A stretch of DNA of 64,000 bases. Source: Caballeronia humi. GTDB taxonomy: Bacteria; Pseudomonadota; Gammaproteobacteria; Burkholderiales; Burkholderiaceae. Below are positions 34,460 to 43,355 of this stretch, piece after piece. The notes beneath the pieces were generated by a model. It was not told where the DNA came from. It saw only the letters and a program-made list of their open reading frames with translations, and did not search any database. The stretch lies in the NCBI RefSeq assembly GCF_001544475.1, contig NZ_FCNW02000023.1, positions 1-64,000 of the forward strand, given 5' to 3'. Each line of letters begins with the position of its first letter. Within the stretch, counting starts at the first letter, position 1. The position numbers were made by a program, and so were the translations under genes.

Positions 34460-35683
34460 TCAGTGCGCGGCCCACTGGATCGTGTTCAGATCGATGCCTT
34501 CGAGGTGCATGTCCCACAGCGGACTCAACGCACGCAGCCTGACCACCGTCTCTTTCACCTGAAGGATCACCTCGTCGACTTCCGCCTCGGTGGTAAAGCG
34601 GCCGAGCGTGAAGCGAATCGAGCTGTGCGCCAGTTCATCGCTGCGCCCGAGCGCGCGCAACACGTACGAAGGTTCCAGCGATGCCGAGGTGCATGCCGAC
34701 CCCGATGACACCGCGACTCCCTTGATGCCCATGATGAGCGATTCACCTTCGACGAAGTTGAAGCTGACGTTCAGATTGTGCGCAATGCGGCGCGTCGGGT
34801 CGCCGTTGACATAGACCTCGTCCAGTTCCAGAAGGCCCGCAAGCAGCCGGTCACGCAATGCGCCGACGCGCCGGCGTTCCACTTCCATCTCTTCCTTCGC
34901 AAGACGAAACGCTTCGCCCATCCCGACGATCTGATGCGTCGGCAGCGTGCCCGAGCGCATGCCGCGTTCGTGTCCGCCACCGTGCATCTGCGCTTCGATG
35001 CGCACGCGCGGCTTGCGCCGCACATACAGCGCGCCGATGCCTTTCGGGCCATAGACCTTGTGCGCGGTCACCGTCAGCAAATCGACACCGAGATCATCGA
35101 CGTCGATGACGATCTTGCCGGCCGCCTGCACCGCGTCGCAATGGAACACGATGCCTTTCTCGCCGCACATCGCCCCGATTGCGGCGATTGGCTGTATCAC
35201 GCCGGTTTCGTTGTTGACCATCATGACGGACACGAGGACGGTGTCGGCGCGCAGTGCCGCGCGGACCGTCGAGAGGTCGAGCAGTCCGTCTTGCCCGACG
35301 TCCAGATACGTGACTTCGAATCCTTGTCGCTCCAGCTCGCGGCAGGTGTCCAGCACAGCCTTGTGCTCGGCTTTCACCGTCACGATGTGACGGCCGCGCG
35401 CCTTGTAAAAGTTTGCCGCCCCTTTGATCGCGAGGTTGTTGCCTTCGGTCGCGCCCGACGTCCAGATGATTTCACGCGGGTCCGCGTGCAGCAGATCGGC
35501 CACGTGCCCGCGCGCGGTCTCAACCGCTTCCTCCGCTTTCCAGCCGTAGCTGTGGCTGCGCGATGCGGGGTTGCCGAAGTGCTCGTACAGAAACGGAACC
35601 ATTTTCTCGACCACGCGCGGATCGACTGGCGTCGTCGCGCTGTAGTCCATGTAAATGGGGCGTGAGGATGATCCGGATTGCAT
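34460..35683 (-). CDS. iscS: cysteine desulfurase (IscS/NifS family)
   Basis: 407 residues of the PLP-dependent class V aminotransferase fold. Landmarks are YMDYSATTPVDPRV at the start, His107 (AEHKAVLDT), the PLP lysine Lys209 (TAHKVYGPKG) and active-site Cys331 (SSGSACTSAS) with the flexible loop. The C-terminus, including RFTLGRFTTEAEVDEV, is IscS-like. It releases sulfur from cysteine as a persulfide for Fe-S clusters or tRNA thiolation. The ATG at 35683 has GGAG 8 bases upstream. It stands alone here, without iscU, iscA, hscBA or fdx, so it is probably a second copy with a special role or a moonlighting sulfur donor. Confidence 0.93.
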   Translation of the reverse strand: MQSGSSSRPIYMDYSATTPVDPRVVEKMVPFLYEHFGNPASRSHSYGWKAEEAVETARGHVADLLHADPREIIWTSGATEGNNLAIKGAANFYKARGRHIVTVKAEHKAVLDTCRELERQGFEVTYLDVGQDGLLDLSTVRAALRADTVLVSVMMVNNETGVIQPIAAIGAMCGEKGIVFHCDAVQAAGKIVIDVDDLGVDLLTVTAHKVYGPKGIGALYVRRKPRVRIEAQMHGGGHERGMRSGTLPTHQIVGMGEAFRLAKEEMEVERRRVGALRDRLLAGLLELDEVYVNGDPTRRIAHNLNVSFNFVEGESLIMGIKGVAVSSGSACTSASLEPSYVLRALGRSDELAHSSIRFTLGRFTTEAEVDEVILQVKETVVRLRALSPLWDMHLEGIDLNTIQWAAH

Positions 35684-35840
35684 CGTTCGTGCTCCAGCGC
35701 AGTGTCTTTCCTGACGTGAAAGACTGGGTTGCAAGGTCGCCCGCAGTGTAGCCCGGACGTTTGCGCGTTCGGGGGAACACCCACTCGCCGAGTAGGGATG
35801 TCTTTCATGCAAAGCTTTTTTGCCGAGGGTTAACGATAGC

Positions 35841-35869
35841 TTGAACAGCCGCATCGTTTGGAATTTAAT
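35841..35869 (+). promoter_or_regulatory. sigma70-type promoter of the monooxygenase operon
   Basis: TTGAAC (35841-35846), 17 bases, TTTAAT (35864-35869). It is about 87 bases upstream of the flavin reductase start and immediately precedes a 17-base palindrome. Confidence 0.55.
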
Positions 35870-35872
35870 AAA

Positions 35873-35889
35873 AGCTATGTAACAAAGCT
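35873..35889. promoter_or_regulatory. 17-base palindromic operator
   Basis: AGCT-A-TGT-A-ACA-A-AGCT reads the same on both strands except at three positions. It lies just past the -10 box of the monooxygenase operon, where a bound repressor would block transcription. The spacing of its half-sites matches the inverted repeat in the marR promoter, so the MarR protein is the first candidate. Confidence 0.55.
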
Positions 35890-35955
35890 AAAAAAAGATG
35901 CTTTGTGTTTTCGGGACGGAGGCGTCGCCGGCAGAGCGGCGCGAAGGAGAGCGAG

Positions 35956-36486
35956 ATGAAAGTCAGCATCGTACGGCCGAGCGGCGATCCGGAAGTGCAG
36001 CGCGAGTTCCGTGGCGCGTTATCCATGTTCGCGACGGGTGTCGCGGTTATCACGGCGCCGAGGCGCGAAGGGCTGCCAATCGGCATGACCGTCGCTTCGT
36101 TCAATTCGGTGTCGCTCGATCCGCCGCTGATTCTATTCTCGGTAGACCGCCGCAGCTTGAGTCTCGGCGATCTGTGTGCATCCGACAGCTACGCCGTCAA
36201 CGTGCTCGAAGAGTCGCAACAAGACATGTCGAACCGGTTCGCGAAGGGCAACGGCGACAAGTGGGGCTGGCGCGACAACACGACGGACCAATGCGACACC
36301 CCCGTCCTGCTTCCCGACACACTCGCGACCTTCGAATGCGAACCGTATGCGCAATACGACGGCGGCGACCACGTGATCTTCGTCGGCCGCGTGACCCGTC
36401 ATCGGACACGCTCGCAAGGACGTCCGCTCATTTTCTTCGGCGGCCGCTACCACACGCTCAACGGCGTTCACGCAGCGTCGGCCTGA
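35956..36486 (+). CDS. flavin reductase (FMN/FAD:NADH, HpaC-like)
   Basis: 176 residues of the flavin reductase-like domain. Landmarks are FRGALSMFATGVAVITAP, GMTVASFNSVSLDPPLILFSV and the C-terminal FVGRVTRHRTRSQGRPLIFFGGRYH. It supplies reduced flavin to the oxygenase encoded next. The start is set by a GAAGGAGAG site. It is the first gene of a ten-gene rightward operon and lies 32 bases before the monooxygenase. Confidence 0.93.
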   Translation: MKVSIVRPSGDPEVQREFRGALSMFATGVAVITAPRREGLPIGMTVASFNSVSLDPPLILFSVDRRSLSLGDLCASDSYAVNVLEESQQDMSNRFAKGNGDKWGWRDNTTDQCDTPVLLPDTLATFECEPYAQYDGGDHVIFVGRVTRHRTRSQGRPLIFFGGRYHTLNGVHAASA

Positions 36487-36518
36487 AACGGCAGACGAAT
36501 TCATTCCTGGAGAACATC

Positions 36519-38000
36519 ATGATCAAAAACGGCACTCAACACATTGCGTCATTGCGCGACGGACGTCAGGTCTATCTGGACGGAAAGGCGGTCGGCGACG
36601 TCACCGCGCATCCCGCATTCCGCAATTCGATCCGCAGTTACGCAAGTCTCTACGACTATCAGGCGCGTCCGGAGAACGTCGAGAAGATGACTTTCGTCTC
36701 GCCGGATTCCGGCAATCGCGTGAGCCGCATCTGGGAACTGCCGACGTCCTATGAGCAACTGGTCGAGCGGCGCGCCGCACTCGAGGCGTGGACCGAGTTG
36801 CACTTCGGCTTCATGGGCCGCTCGCCGGATCACGTCGCGTCGTGCATCTCGGGCATGTTCATGGGGATCGACCTGTTCGAACAGTACGATCCGGCCCGCG
36901 CAGGCGCGCTGCGCGACTACTACAAATATGCCCGCGACAACGATCTCTTCCTGACATACGTGATCGTCAATCCGCAGGCCAATCAGTCGAAGTCGGCGCA
37001 TGAGCAGGAGGACAAGTATCTCGCGGTGGGCATCGTCGACCAGGATGCGGAAGGCATCACGGTGCGCGGCGCGAAAATGCTCGCGACGAGCGGCATCATG
37101 GCGAACGAGGTCTTCTGCAGTTGCATTCAGCCGCTGCGTGAAGGCGACGAGATGTACGCGCTTTCGTTTGCAATTCCGATGAACGCCAGGGGCATGAAGG
37201 TGATGTCGCGCAAGTCCTACGAGGCGCACGCGCAATCGGTGTTCGATAATCCGCTGTCGAGCCGCTACGACGAGAACGACGCGGTGCTGTATTTCGACGA
37301 CGTCAAGGTGCCGTGGGAACGGATCTTCGTCGCCGGCGATGTAGCGATGTGCGCGAAGCAGTTCCATGCGACGCCGGCGCACGTCTACCAGAACTATCAG
37401 TGTCAGGTGCGGCTGATGACGAAACTGCGTTTCCTCGTCGGTCTCGGTCTCAAGACGTCGGAAATCAACGGCACCAACGCGTTCCCACAGGTTCGCGAGA
37501 CGCTGGGCCAGCTGGCATCGGAAGCGTCGATGGTCGAGGCGTATGTCTATGGCATGGAGGCAAAGGGCAGCGTGGTCAACGGTTACTACGTACCCGACCG
37601 CAACATGCTCTACAGCTCGCAGGTGCTCACTCAGCAACTCTATTCGAAGATTCTCAACACGCTGCGCGAACTCGCGGGCGGCGGAATGATCATGCTGCCG
37701 TCCAGCCTGCACGACTTCGAGAATCCGGACCTCGCCCGCATCATCGAGAAAACCCAGAAGTCGCCCGTTTGCAGCGCCGAGGAACGCGTGAAGTTCTTCA
37801 AGCTTGCATGGGACGCGGTGGGCTCGGAGTTCGCCTCGCGGCACAACCAGTACGAACTGTTCTATGCGGGCGCTTCGTTCGTGACCAAGGGTCACGCGTA
37901 TCGCAGCTACGACTGGCGGCGCGCCACCGGTCTCGTCGACAACCTGCTGTCCACCTATTCGCTCGATGCGGAACTCGCGAAGACACGCCAGGCGGCCTGA
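36519..38000 (+). CDS. FADH2-dependent aromatic monooxygenase (HpaB family, large component)
   Basis: 493 residues of the 4-hydroxyphenylacetate 3-hydroxylase family: SLRDGRQVYLDGKAVGDVTAHPAFRNSIRSYA at the start, TYVIVNPQANQSKSAHEQEDKYLAVGIV (flavin site), GAKMLATSGIMANEVF and VPWERIFVAGD. The C-terminal helical part has ELAGGGMIMLPSS and GSEFASRHNQYELFYAG. Family members hydroxylate phenols or N-heteroaromatics such as chlorophenols, pyrroles and nitro- or halo-aromatics. They use FADH2 from a separate reductase, here the preceding gene. The substrate is unknown. The amidase, cupin and importer in the same operon suggest an imported nitrogen-containing aromatic. Confidence 0.92.
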   Translation: MIKNGTQHIASLRDGRQVYLDGKAVGDVTAHPAFRNSIRSYASLYDYQARPENVEKMTFVSPDSGNRVSRIWELPTSYEQLVERRAALEAWTELHFGFMGRSPDHVASCISGMFMGIDLFEQYDPARAGALRDYYKYARDNDLFLTYVIVNPQANQSKSAHEQEDKYLAVGIVDQDAEGITVRGAKMLATSGIMANEVFCSCIQPLREGDEMYALSFAIPMNARGMKVMSRKSYEAHAQSVFDNPLSSRYDENDAVLYFDDVKVPWERIFVAGDVAMCAKQFHATPAHVYQNYQCQVRLMTKLRFLVGLGLKTSEINGTNAFPQVRETLGQLASEASMVEAYVYGMEAKGSVVNGYYVPDRNMLYSSQVLTQQLYSKILNTLRELAGGGMIMLPSSLHDFENPDLARIIEKTQKSPVCSAEERVKFFKLAWDAVGSEFASRHNQYELFYAGASFVTKGHAYRSYDWRRATGLVDNLLSTYSLDAELAKTRQAA

Positions 38001-38042
38001 CATCGATTGAACGCAAATCAGCATTCCCCACAGGAGAGAAGC

Positions 38043-38429
38043 ATGGCTATCAACAAACTTCACGACGAGTTTCATGGACTCGATATGGCAGAAGGCTGGC
38101 AGTTGCCGGAAGGCTATGCGCCCGGCTCGGGCGCGCAGGAACTGATCCTGTCCGGTGCGCTCGACACCGACAGCAAGCGCGGCAGCCGCACGCGTCTATT
38201 GCGCCTGCCCGCAGGGATGCATACGACGAAGCCGTTCGTCCACGACTACTGGGAGGAAGTGTTTCTCGTTGAAGGCGATCTCACCGTCGGCAACGACGAG
38301 AAAGGCGAGGGCGGCGAGCCATTCGAAGGCTATACCTACGCGGTGCGTCCGCCAGGCGCGTGGCATGGCCCGTTCAAGTCGAACGGCGGCTGCGTGCTCC
38401 TCGAAGTTCACTACTACGACCCGGCCTGA
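38043..38429 (+). CDS. cupin-fold protein
   Basis: 128 residues with a single cupin barrel. The central segment (HTTKPFVHDYWEEVFLVEGDLTVG, then YAVRPPGAWHGPFKS) carries His and Glu residues that could bind a metal ion. Small cupins in catabolic operons often act as dioxygenases, isomerases or hydrolase helpers. The exact reaction cannot be read from the sequence. A CAGGAGAG site is upstream. It lies between monooxygenase and amidase, two bases before the latter, so it probably acts on the hydroxylated product. Confidence 0.85.
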   Translation: MAINKLHDEFHGLDMAEGWQLPEGYAPGSGAQELILSGALDTDSKRGSRTRLLRLPAGMHTTKPFVHDYWEEVFLVEGDLTVGNDEKGEGGEPFEGYTYAVRPPGAWHGPFKSNGGCVLLEVHYYDPA

Positions 38430-38431
38430 TC

Positions 38432-39775
38432 ATGCTCCCCGCTCTCGAATCATTGCGCGCCCAACTCGCCGACGGCCGTCTCCATGCGGCGACGCTTCTC
38501 GCGTCGTGCGTCGAGCGTATCGGCGATGGCACGGGCGAAGGTGAGCGCGTCTTTCCGCACGGCCCGAGTCCGGCGGCAGCAGCGCAGGCAGCCGCAAGCG
38601 ACGCGCTGCGCCGCTATGGCGTCGCGGGTCCGCTCTCGGGCATCCCGGTCTCGGTGAAAGATCTCTTCGACGTGCAAGGTGAAGTCACACGGGCCGGCAG
38701 CAGGATTCTTCCCGAGCGAGCCGCCACACGCGACGCCGTCGCGATCGGCAGACTGCGCGCGGCGGGCGCGGTGTTCGTCGGCCGCACCAACATGACAGAG
38801 TTCGCGTATTCGGGCCTTGGCATCAATCCGCACTTCGGCACGCCCGCGAACCCTTTCAACAGAAGCGCGGCGCGCATTCCGGGCGGCTCGTCGTCGGGTG
38901 CGGCGGTGTCGGTGACGGATGGCATGGCCGCTGCCGCGATCGGCTCGGATACCGGCGGTTCGTGCCGCATCCCGGCGGCGCTGTGCGGCCTCGCCGGTTT
39001 CAAGCCAACAGCCGCACGCATTCCGGTAGAAGGCGCGGTGCCGCTGTCGCCGAGTTATGACTCGATTGGCTCCATCGCTCCGAGCGTCGCGAGCTGTGCC
39101 GTGCTCGATTCGATCATGGCTGGTGACACGGAACCGGGCGCATTCGTGCCGCATTCGCTGCGGGGTGTACGGCTGGCCATACCGACGAGCATCGTGCTCG
39201 ACGACATGGACGTAAGAGTAGCAGCCGCGTTCGAACGGGCGATTGCGCGGTTGACGGCGGCGGGCGCGATCGTGCGGGAAGTGTCGTTCGACAGTTGGCA
39301 GCACCTTTCGACCCTCGGTCAGCATGGCGGCCTCGTCGCGGCTGAAGCATGGGCATGGCACGTCGGACTGATCAAGCGTCATGCCGGCGAATACGACCCA
39401 CGCGTAATCTCTCGCATCCGGCTCGGCAGCGAACACAGCACGGCCGATTACCTGCGCAACCGTGCGCTGCGGGCCCAGCTTTGCCGGCAAGCCGACGACG
39501 AAATGCGCCCCTTCGACGCCATCGTCTGCCCGACCGTGCCGATCGTCGCGCCGCGCATGGCGGACCTCGAGGAGGAGCCCGCTTACACGGCGACCAATCG
39601 CTTGCTGCTACGCAATCCGTCGATCGCCAACATGCTCGATCTGTGCGCAGTGTCGATTCCCTGTCACGAACCGGATCAGGCACCCGTTGGCCTGATGTTG
39701 ATGGGCCGGTGCATGAGCGATCGCCAGTTGCTCGCAATAAGCATGGGTGCCGAGCCGGTTGTGCGTCCGCAGTGA
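38432..39775 (+). CDS. amidase (amidase-signature family)
   Basis: 447 residues with the full amidase signature. The catalytic triad is Lys76 (SVKDLFD), cis-Ser153 (PGGSSSG) and nucleophile Ser177 (GSDTGGSCRIPA). The family hydrolyses carboxamides, releasing ammonia or an amine. In this operon it probably opens an amide in the substrate or in the oxygenated intermediate. It starts two bases after the cupin stop, so translation is coupled. The C-terminal region (CPTVPIVAPRM) is typical of the family. The specific substrate is not known. Confidence 0.92.
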   Translation: MLPALESLRAQLADGRLHAATLLASCVERIGDGTGEGERVFPHGPSPAAAAQAAASDALRRYGVAGPLSGIPVSVKDLFDVQGEVTRAGSRILPERAATRDAVAIGRLRAAGAVFVGRTNMTEFAYSGLGINPHFGTPANPFNRSAARIPGGSSSGAAVSVTDGMAAAAIGSDTGGSCRIPAALCGLAGFKPTAARIPVEGAVPLSPSYDSIGSIAPSVASCAVLDSIMAGDTEPGAFVPHSLRGVRLAIPTSIVLDDMDVRVAAAFERAIARLTAAGAIVREVSFDSWQHLSTLGQHGGLVAAEAWAWHVGLIKRHAGEYDPRVISRIRLGSEHSTADYLRNRALRAQLCRQADDEMRPFDAIVCPTVPIVAPRMADLEEEPAYTATNRLLLRNPSIANMLDLCAVSIPCHEPDQAPVGLMLMGRCMSDRQLLAISMGAEPVVRPQ

Positions 39776-39812
39776 TCCGTCGCTCTTCCTAAACCCTATC
39801 AAGGAGACTTCC

Positions 39813-41060
39813 ATGTTCAGGCAACTCGCGTGCTCCGCAATGTCCGCCGCCGTTGCGATGGCGTGCGCATCCGGCTCTCAAGCGGCCAGCGCCGCCGACA
39901 TCAGTGACGGCGTGGTGAAGATCGGCGTGCTCACCGACATGTCGTCGATCTTTTCCGACATCGGCGGGAAAGGCTCGGTCGTCGCCGCGCAGATGGCCGT
40001 CGACGATTTCGGCGGCAAAGTGCTCGGTGTGCCGGTCAAGGTGATCAGCGCCGATCACCAGAACAAGACCGATGTCGCCGCGACGGTCGCGCGCGAATGG
40101 TTCGACAACCAGCAGGTCGATATGGTGCAGGACCTGTTGCCGTCGTCCGTCGCGCTCGCGGTGTCGAACGTGGCGAAGGAGAAGCACCGGATCGCGATCG
40201 CAAGCGGCGCGGGCACGACCAAGCTCAGCAACGAGGCGTGCTCGCCGTACACGATCCAGTACTCCTACGACACCTATGCGTTGACGACGAGTCTCGTGAA
40301 GGCGATGGCGCGCGCAGGCGATAACTCGTGGTACTTCCTGACCGTCGACTACGCGCTCGGCGCATCGCTGAAGAACGATTCGGCTGCGGCGCTCAATGCG
40401 GCGGGAGGCAAGGTGATCGGCGAATCGAAGCATCCGATGCACGCCGCGGACCTGTCTTCGAACCTGCTGCAGGCGCAGGCGTCGCACGCGAAGGTGATCG
40501 GGCTCGCCAATGCGGGCGCCGACACGGTCAACGCGATCAAGACCGCCCGCGAGTTCGGCATCAACGCGCCAGGCAAGCAGAAGATCGCTGGCTTGCAGAT
40601 GTTCATCAGCGATGTCCACAGCCTCGGCCTCAAGTCCGCGCAGGGAATGATGCTGACGACGCCGTTCTACTGGGACCGGACCGATGCGAGCCGCGCGTGG
40701 TCGCAGCGCTTCCTCGCGAAGACTGGCCGCATGCCGACGTTCATCCAGGCGGGCGTCTATTCGTCGACGCTGCACTATCTGAAGGCGGTGCAGGCGAGCA
40801 ACACGGATTCATCCGACGCCGTGCTCGCGCAGATGCGCAAGACGCCCGTCAACGATTTCTTCGCGACCAACGGCGTGATTCGCGCAGACGGGCTGATGGT
40901 GCACGACATGTACATCGCCGAGGTCAAGAGCCCGGAGCAGTCGAAGAAGCCCTGGGATTACTACACGATCAAGCAGACGATTCCCGCAGACGAAGCCTAT
41001 GCGCCGCTCAGCGCGAGCCATTGCCCGCTCGCGAGCGGGAAGATCGTCGCCGGTAAATAA
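39813..41060 (+). CDS. ABC transporter substrate-binding protein (branched-chain amino acid/amide type)
   Basis: 415 residues. The signal peptide runs to about residue 28 (MFRQLACSAMSAAVAMACAS, cut in the ASAA region). The mature part is a periplasmic-binding type I fold: GVVKIGVLTDMSSIFSDIGGKG, AAQMAVDDFGG, then VDMVQDLLPSSVALAVSNVA. It is the LivJ/AmiC-like class that binds amino acids, amides, urea or aromatic acids. With LivF/G/H/M homologues downstream it makes one complete uptake system. A perfect AAGGAGA site lies upstream. It follows the amidase by 37 bases. Confidence 0.93.
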   Translation: MFRQLACSAMSAAVAMACASGSQAASAADISDGVVKIGVLTDMSSIFSDIGGKGSVVAAQMAVDDFGGKVLGVPVKVISADHQNKTDVAATVAREWFDNQQVDMVQDLLPSSVALAVSNVAKEKHRIAIASGAGTTKLSNEACSPYTIQYSYDTYALTTSLVKAMARAGDNSWYFLTVDYALGASLKNDSAAALNAAGGKVIGESKHPMHAADLSSNLLQAQASHAKVIGLANAGADTVNAIKTAREFGINAPGKQKIAGLQMFISDVHSLGLKSAQGMMLTTPFYWDRTDASRAWSQRFLAKTGRMPTFIQAGVYSSTLHYLKAVQASNTDSSDAVLAQMRKTPVNDFFATNGVIRADGLMVHDMYIAEVKSPEQSKKPWDYYTIKQTIPADEAYAPLSASHCPLASGKIVAGK

Positions 41061-41071
41061 AGGAGAAGTTG

Positions 41072-41761
41072 ATGAAGACCATCACATTCAACATTGAAGA
41101 CCGCGACGGCAGCATCGAGCGCGCTATTTCAATCGATACGCTCGTCATCGCGGGCTGGACCGGACGCGACCTGGAGGCGATGGAAAAGCACATCCGCGAG
41201 CTCGAAGAACTGGGCATCAGGCGGCCCGCCTATACACCAGCTTTCTACCGCGTCGCGGTGGACCGCTTCGGTCCCGCGCCAATGATGCAGGTCACGGGCG
41301 AGGAGAGCAGCGGCGAAGCGGAATTCGTGCTGGTGAAGGACGCCGGCGAAGTGTATGTCGGCGTCGCCTCGGACCATACGGATCGCCAGGTCGAGACCTA
41401 CGGCATCACGGTATCGAAGCAGATGTGCGACAAGCCGTGCTCGAACACGCTATGGCGTTTGAGCGACGTGGCCGGCCACTGGGACAAGCTGCTGCTGCGC
41501 TCGTACGCGACGATCGACGGCGAACGCGTGCTCTACCAGGAAGGAAAGGTGACCGCGATGCGCTCACCGCTGGATTTGCTCGGCCAGTTCGCGCAACGCG
41601 GCGGCGAGTTCGTCGACGGGACCGCGATGCTATGCGGCACGCTCGCGGCTATCGGCGGGATTCGCCCGGCGCAGCGCTTCGAGACGGTGCTCGAAGATCC
41701 GGTCCTCGGGCGTGCGCTGCGGCACGCCTATGAGATAGAGACGCTGCCGGTGGCCGGCTGA
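41072..41761 (+). CDS. DUF2848 protein
   Basis: 229 residues starting MKTITFNIEDRDGSIE, with AGWTGRDLEAMEKHIRELEELG, the central YVGVASDHTDRQVETYGITVSKQMCDKP and a GEFVDGTAMLCGTLA segment. These are typical of DUF2848, which has no established function. Conserved acidic and His residues in the central segment (ASDHTDRQVE) suggest a metal-dependent enzyme. Its position inside the amidase and transporter operon suggests a hydrolase or isomerase step in the same pathway. AGGAGAAG precedes the ATG by a few bases. Confidence 0.85.
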   Translation: MKTITFNIEDRDGSIERAISIDTLVIAGWTGRDLEAMEKHIRELEELGIRRPAYTPAFYRVAVDRFGPAPMMQVTGEESSGEAEFVLVKDAGEVYVGVASDHTDRQVETYGITVSKQMCDKPCSNTLWRLSDVAGHWDKLLLRSYATIDGERVLYQEGKVTAMRSPLDLLGQFAQRGGEFVDGTAMLCGTLAAIGGIRPAQRFETVLEDPVLGRALRHAYEIETLPVAG

Positions 41762-41824
41762 GGCCGGCAATCAAAATATATAAGGCCGTCGCCCTCACGC
41801 GCGGAGACGGCAAGGAGATCCGCG

Positions 41825-42595
41825 ATGACGCATGCAGACATGATCCTGGAGACAAGGGGTCTAACCAGGGAGTTCAACGGCTTCACGGCAGTCAATGGTA
41901 TCGATCTGCGGGTGCGCCGCGGCACGATACACGCATTGATCGGGCCGAACGGCGCCGGCAAGACGACGTGCTTCAACCTGTTGACGAAATTCCTGACGCC
42001 CACGTCAGGACAGATTTTCTTCGATGGCCGCGAAATCACCCGTGCAGCGCCCGCGGCGATCGCCCGGCAAGGCGTAGTCCGGTCGTTCCAGATTTCCGCG
42101 GTGTTCCCGCACCTCACGCCGGTAGATAACGTGACGATCGCGTTGCAGCGGCCGCTCGGCGTGTCGTATCGATTCTGGAAGAGCAGCGCGATGGTGAAGC
42201 GCCTGCGCGAACGCGCGCTCGAATTGCTGGGAGACGTCGGTCTCGCCGCTTACGCCGATGTGAAGACCGTCGAGCTGTCGTACGGCCATAAGCGCGCGCT
42301 CGAAATCGCGACGACGCTCGCGATGGATCCCGTGCTGATGCTGCTCGACGAACCCACGCAAGGCATGGGACACGAGGATGTCGATCGCGTGACGGCGCTC
42401 ATCGACAAGGTATCGAAAGGAAGAACGATTCTGATGGTTGAGCACAACATGAAGATGGTGTCGAGCATCTCCGACACGATCACGGTGCTCCAGCGTGGCG
42501 AGATCCTGGCCGAAGGGGACTACGCGGCTGTCTCCGCGAATCCGCAAGTTAAGGAAGCGTACATGGGGACCGAAGATGCATCGCTCGCACATTGA
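41825..42595 (+). CDS. livG: ABC transporter ATP-binding protein LivG-type
   Basis: 256 residues. Walker A is GPNGAGKTT, the Q-loop follows, the signature is LSYGHKRALEIA, Walker B is VLMLLDEPTQGM, and the switch His lies in MVEHNMKMV. The long C-terminal end is typical of LivG. It pairs with the second ATPase downstream and powers import through LivH/LivM homologues. An AAGGAG site lies ahead. Its 3' end overlaps the livF start by 20 bases. Confidence 0.94.
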   Translation: MTHADMILETRGLTREFNGFTAVNGIDLRVRRGTIHALIGPNGAGKTTCFNLLTKFLTPTSGQIFFDGREITRAAPAAIARQGVVRSFQISAVFPHLTPVDNVTIALQRPLGVSYRFWKSSAMVKRLRERALELLGDVGLAAYADVKTVELSYGHKRALEIATTLAMDPVLMLLDEPTQGMGHEDVDRVTALIDKVSKGRTILMVEHNMKMVSSISDTITVLQRGEILAEGDYAAVSANPQVKEAYMGTEDASLAH

Positions 42596-43340
42596 ACTGC
42601 TCGATGACGCTGACAAAAACTCGGTGGCATGCGAAGACGCACTGCGCGTGACGGGGCTCGAAGCATGGTATGGCGATTCGCACATCCTGCATGGCGTCGA
42701 CCTGCGTGCGGCACGCGGCGAAGTGGTCACGCTCCTCGGCCGCAATGGTTCGGGCCGCAGCACGACGTTGAAGGCGATCATGGGACTGACCGATACGCGC
42801 CGTGGCTCGGTTTGCATCGACGGCCGCGAGACGATCGGTCAGGAGCCGCAGGGCGTGGCGAGGCTCGGTGTCGGATATTGTCCGGAGGAGCGCGGCATCT
42901 TCGCGGCGCTGTCGTGCGAGGAAAACCTGTTGTTGCCGCCGCGTCTTCCGAATGCGAAGGGCATCCCGATGCCGCTCGACGAAATCTACGCGATGTTCCC
43001 GAACCTCGCCGAGCGTCGTGCGAGTCAGGGCACGCGCTTGTCGGGCGGCGAGCAGCAGATGTTGGCGATCGCGCGGATTCTGCGCACGGGCGCAGACATC
43101 CTTCTGCTCGATGAAATCTCTGAAGGACTCGCACCGGTTATCGTGCAGACCCTCGGGCGCGTGATCAGGCTGCTCAAATCGCGCGGCTTCACGATTCTGC
43201 TCGTCGAGCAGAACTTCCGCTTCGCCGCACCGCTCGCCGATCGCTTCTACGTGATGGAACACGGACGTATCGTCGACGCCTTCGAGTCGGCGTGCCTTCC
43301 TGAAAAAACGGCCACGCTGCAAGCGCTGCTCAACATCTGA
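42576..43340 (+). CDS. livF: ABC transporter ATP-binding protein LivF-type, Walker A Lys replaced by Arg
   Basis: 254 residues. The P-loop reads GRNGSGRST, so Arg stands at the position of the nucleotide-binding lysine (codon 42756-42758). The rest is intact: Q-loop region, signature LSGGEQQMLAIA, Walker B ILLLDEISEGLAP and switch His replaced by Gln (LLVEQNFRF), as is usual for LivF. It starts inside livG and ends 15 bases before livH. If the Arg is real, this ATP site may be weak, with LivG doing most of the hydrolysis. Confidence 0.92.
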   Translation: MHRSHIELLDDADKNSVACEDALRVTGLEAWYGDSHILHGVDLRAARGEVVTLLGRNGSGRSTTLKAIMGLTDTRRGSVCIDGRETIGQEPQGVARLGVGYCPEERGIFAALSCEENLLLPPRLPNAKGIPMPLDEIYAMFPNLAERRASQGTRLSGGEQQMLAIARILRTGADILLLDEISEGLAPVIVQTLGRVIRLLKSRGFTILLVEQNFRFAAPLADRFYVMEHGRIVDAFESACLPEKTATLQALLNI

Positions 43341-43355
43341 CCGGAGCGAAACGTC

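Noticed and set aside
34460..35854. Longer start for the cysteine desulfurase at 35854
   Set aside because: The added 57 residues are unlike the family and have no ribosome site; the ATG at 35683 has GGAG upstream.
35898..36518. Longer start for the monooxygenase (frame open from 35898)
   Set aside because: That part overlaps the flavin reductase in another frame; the ATG at 36519 has its own ribosome site and matches the family start.
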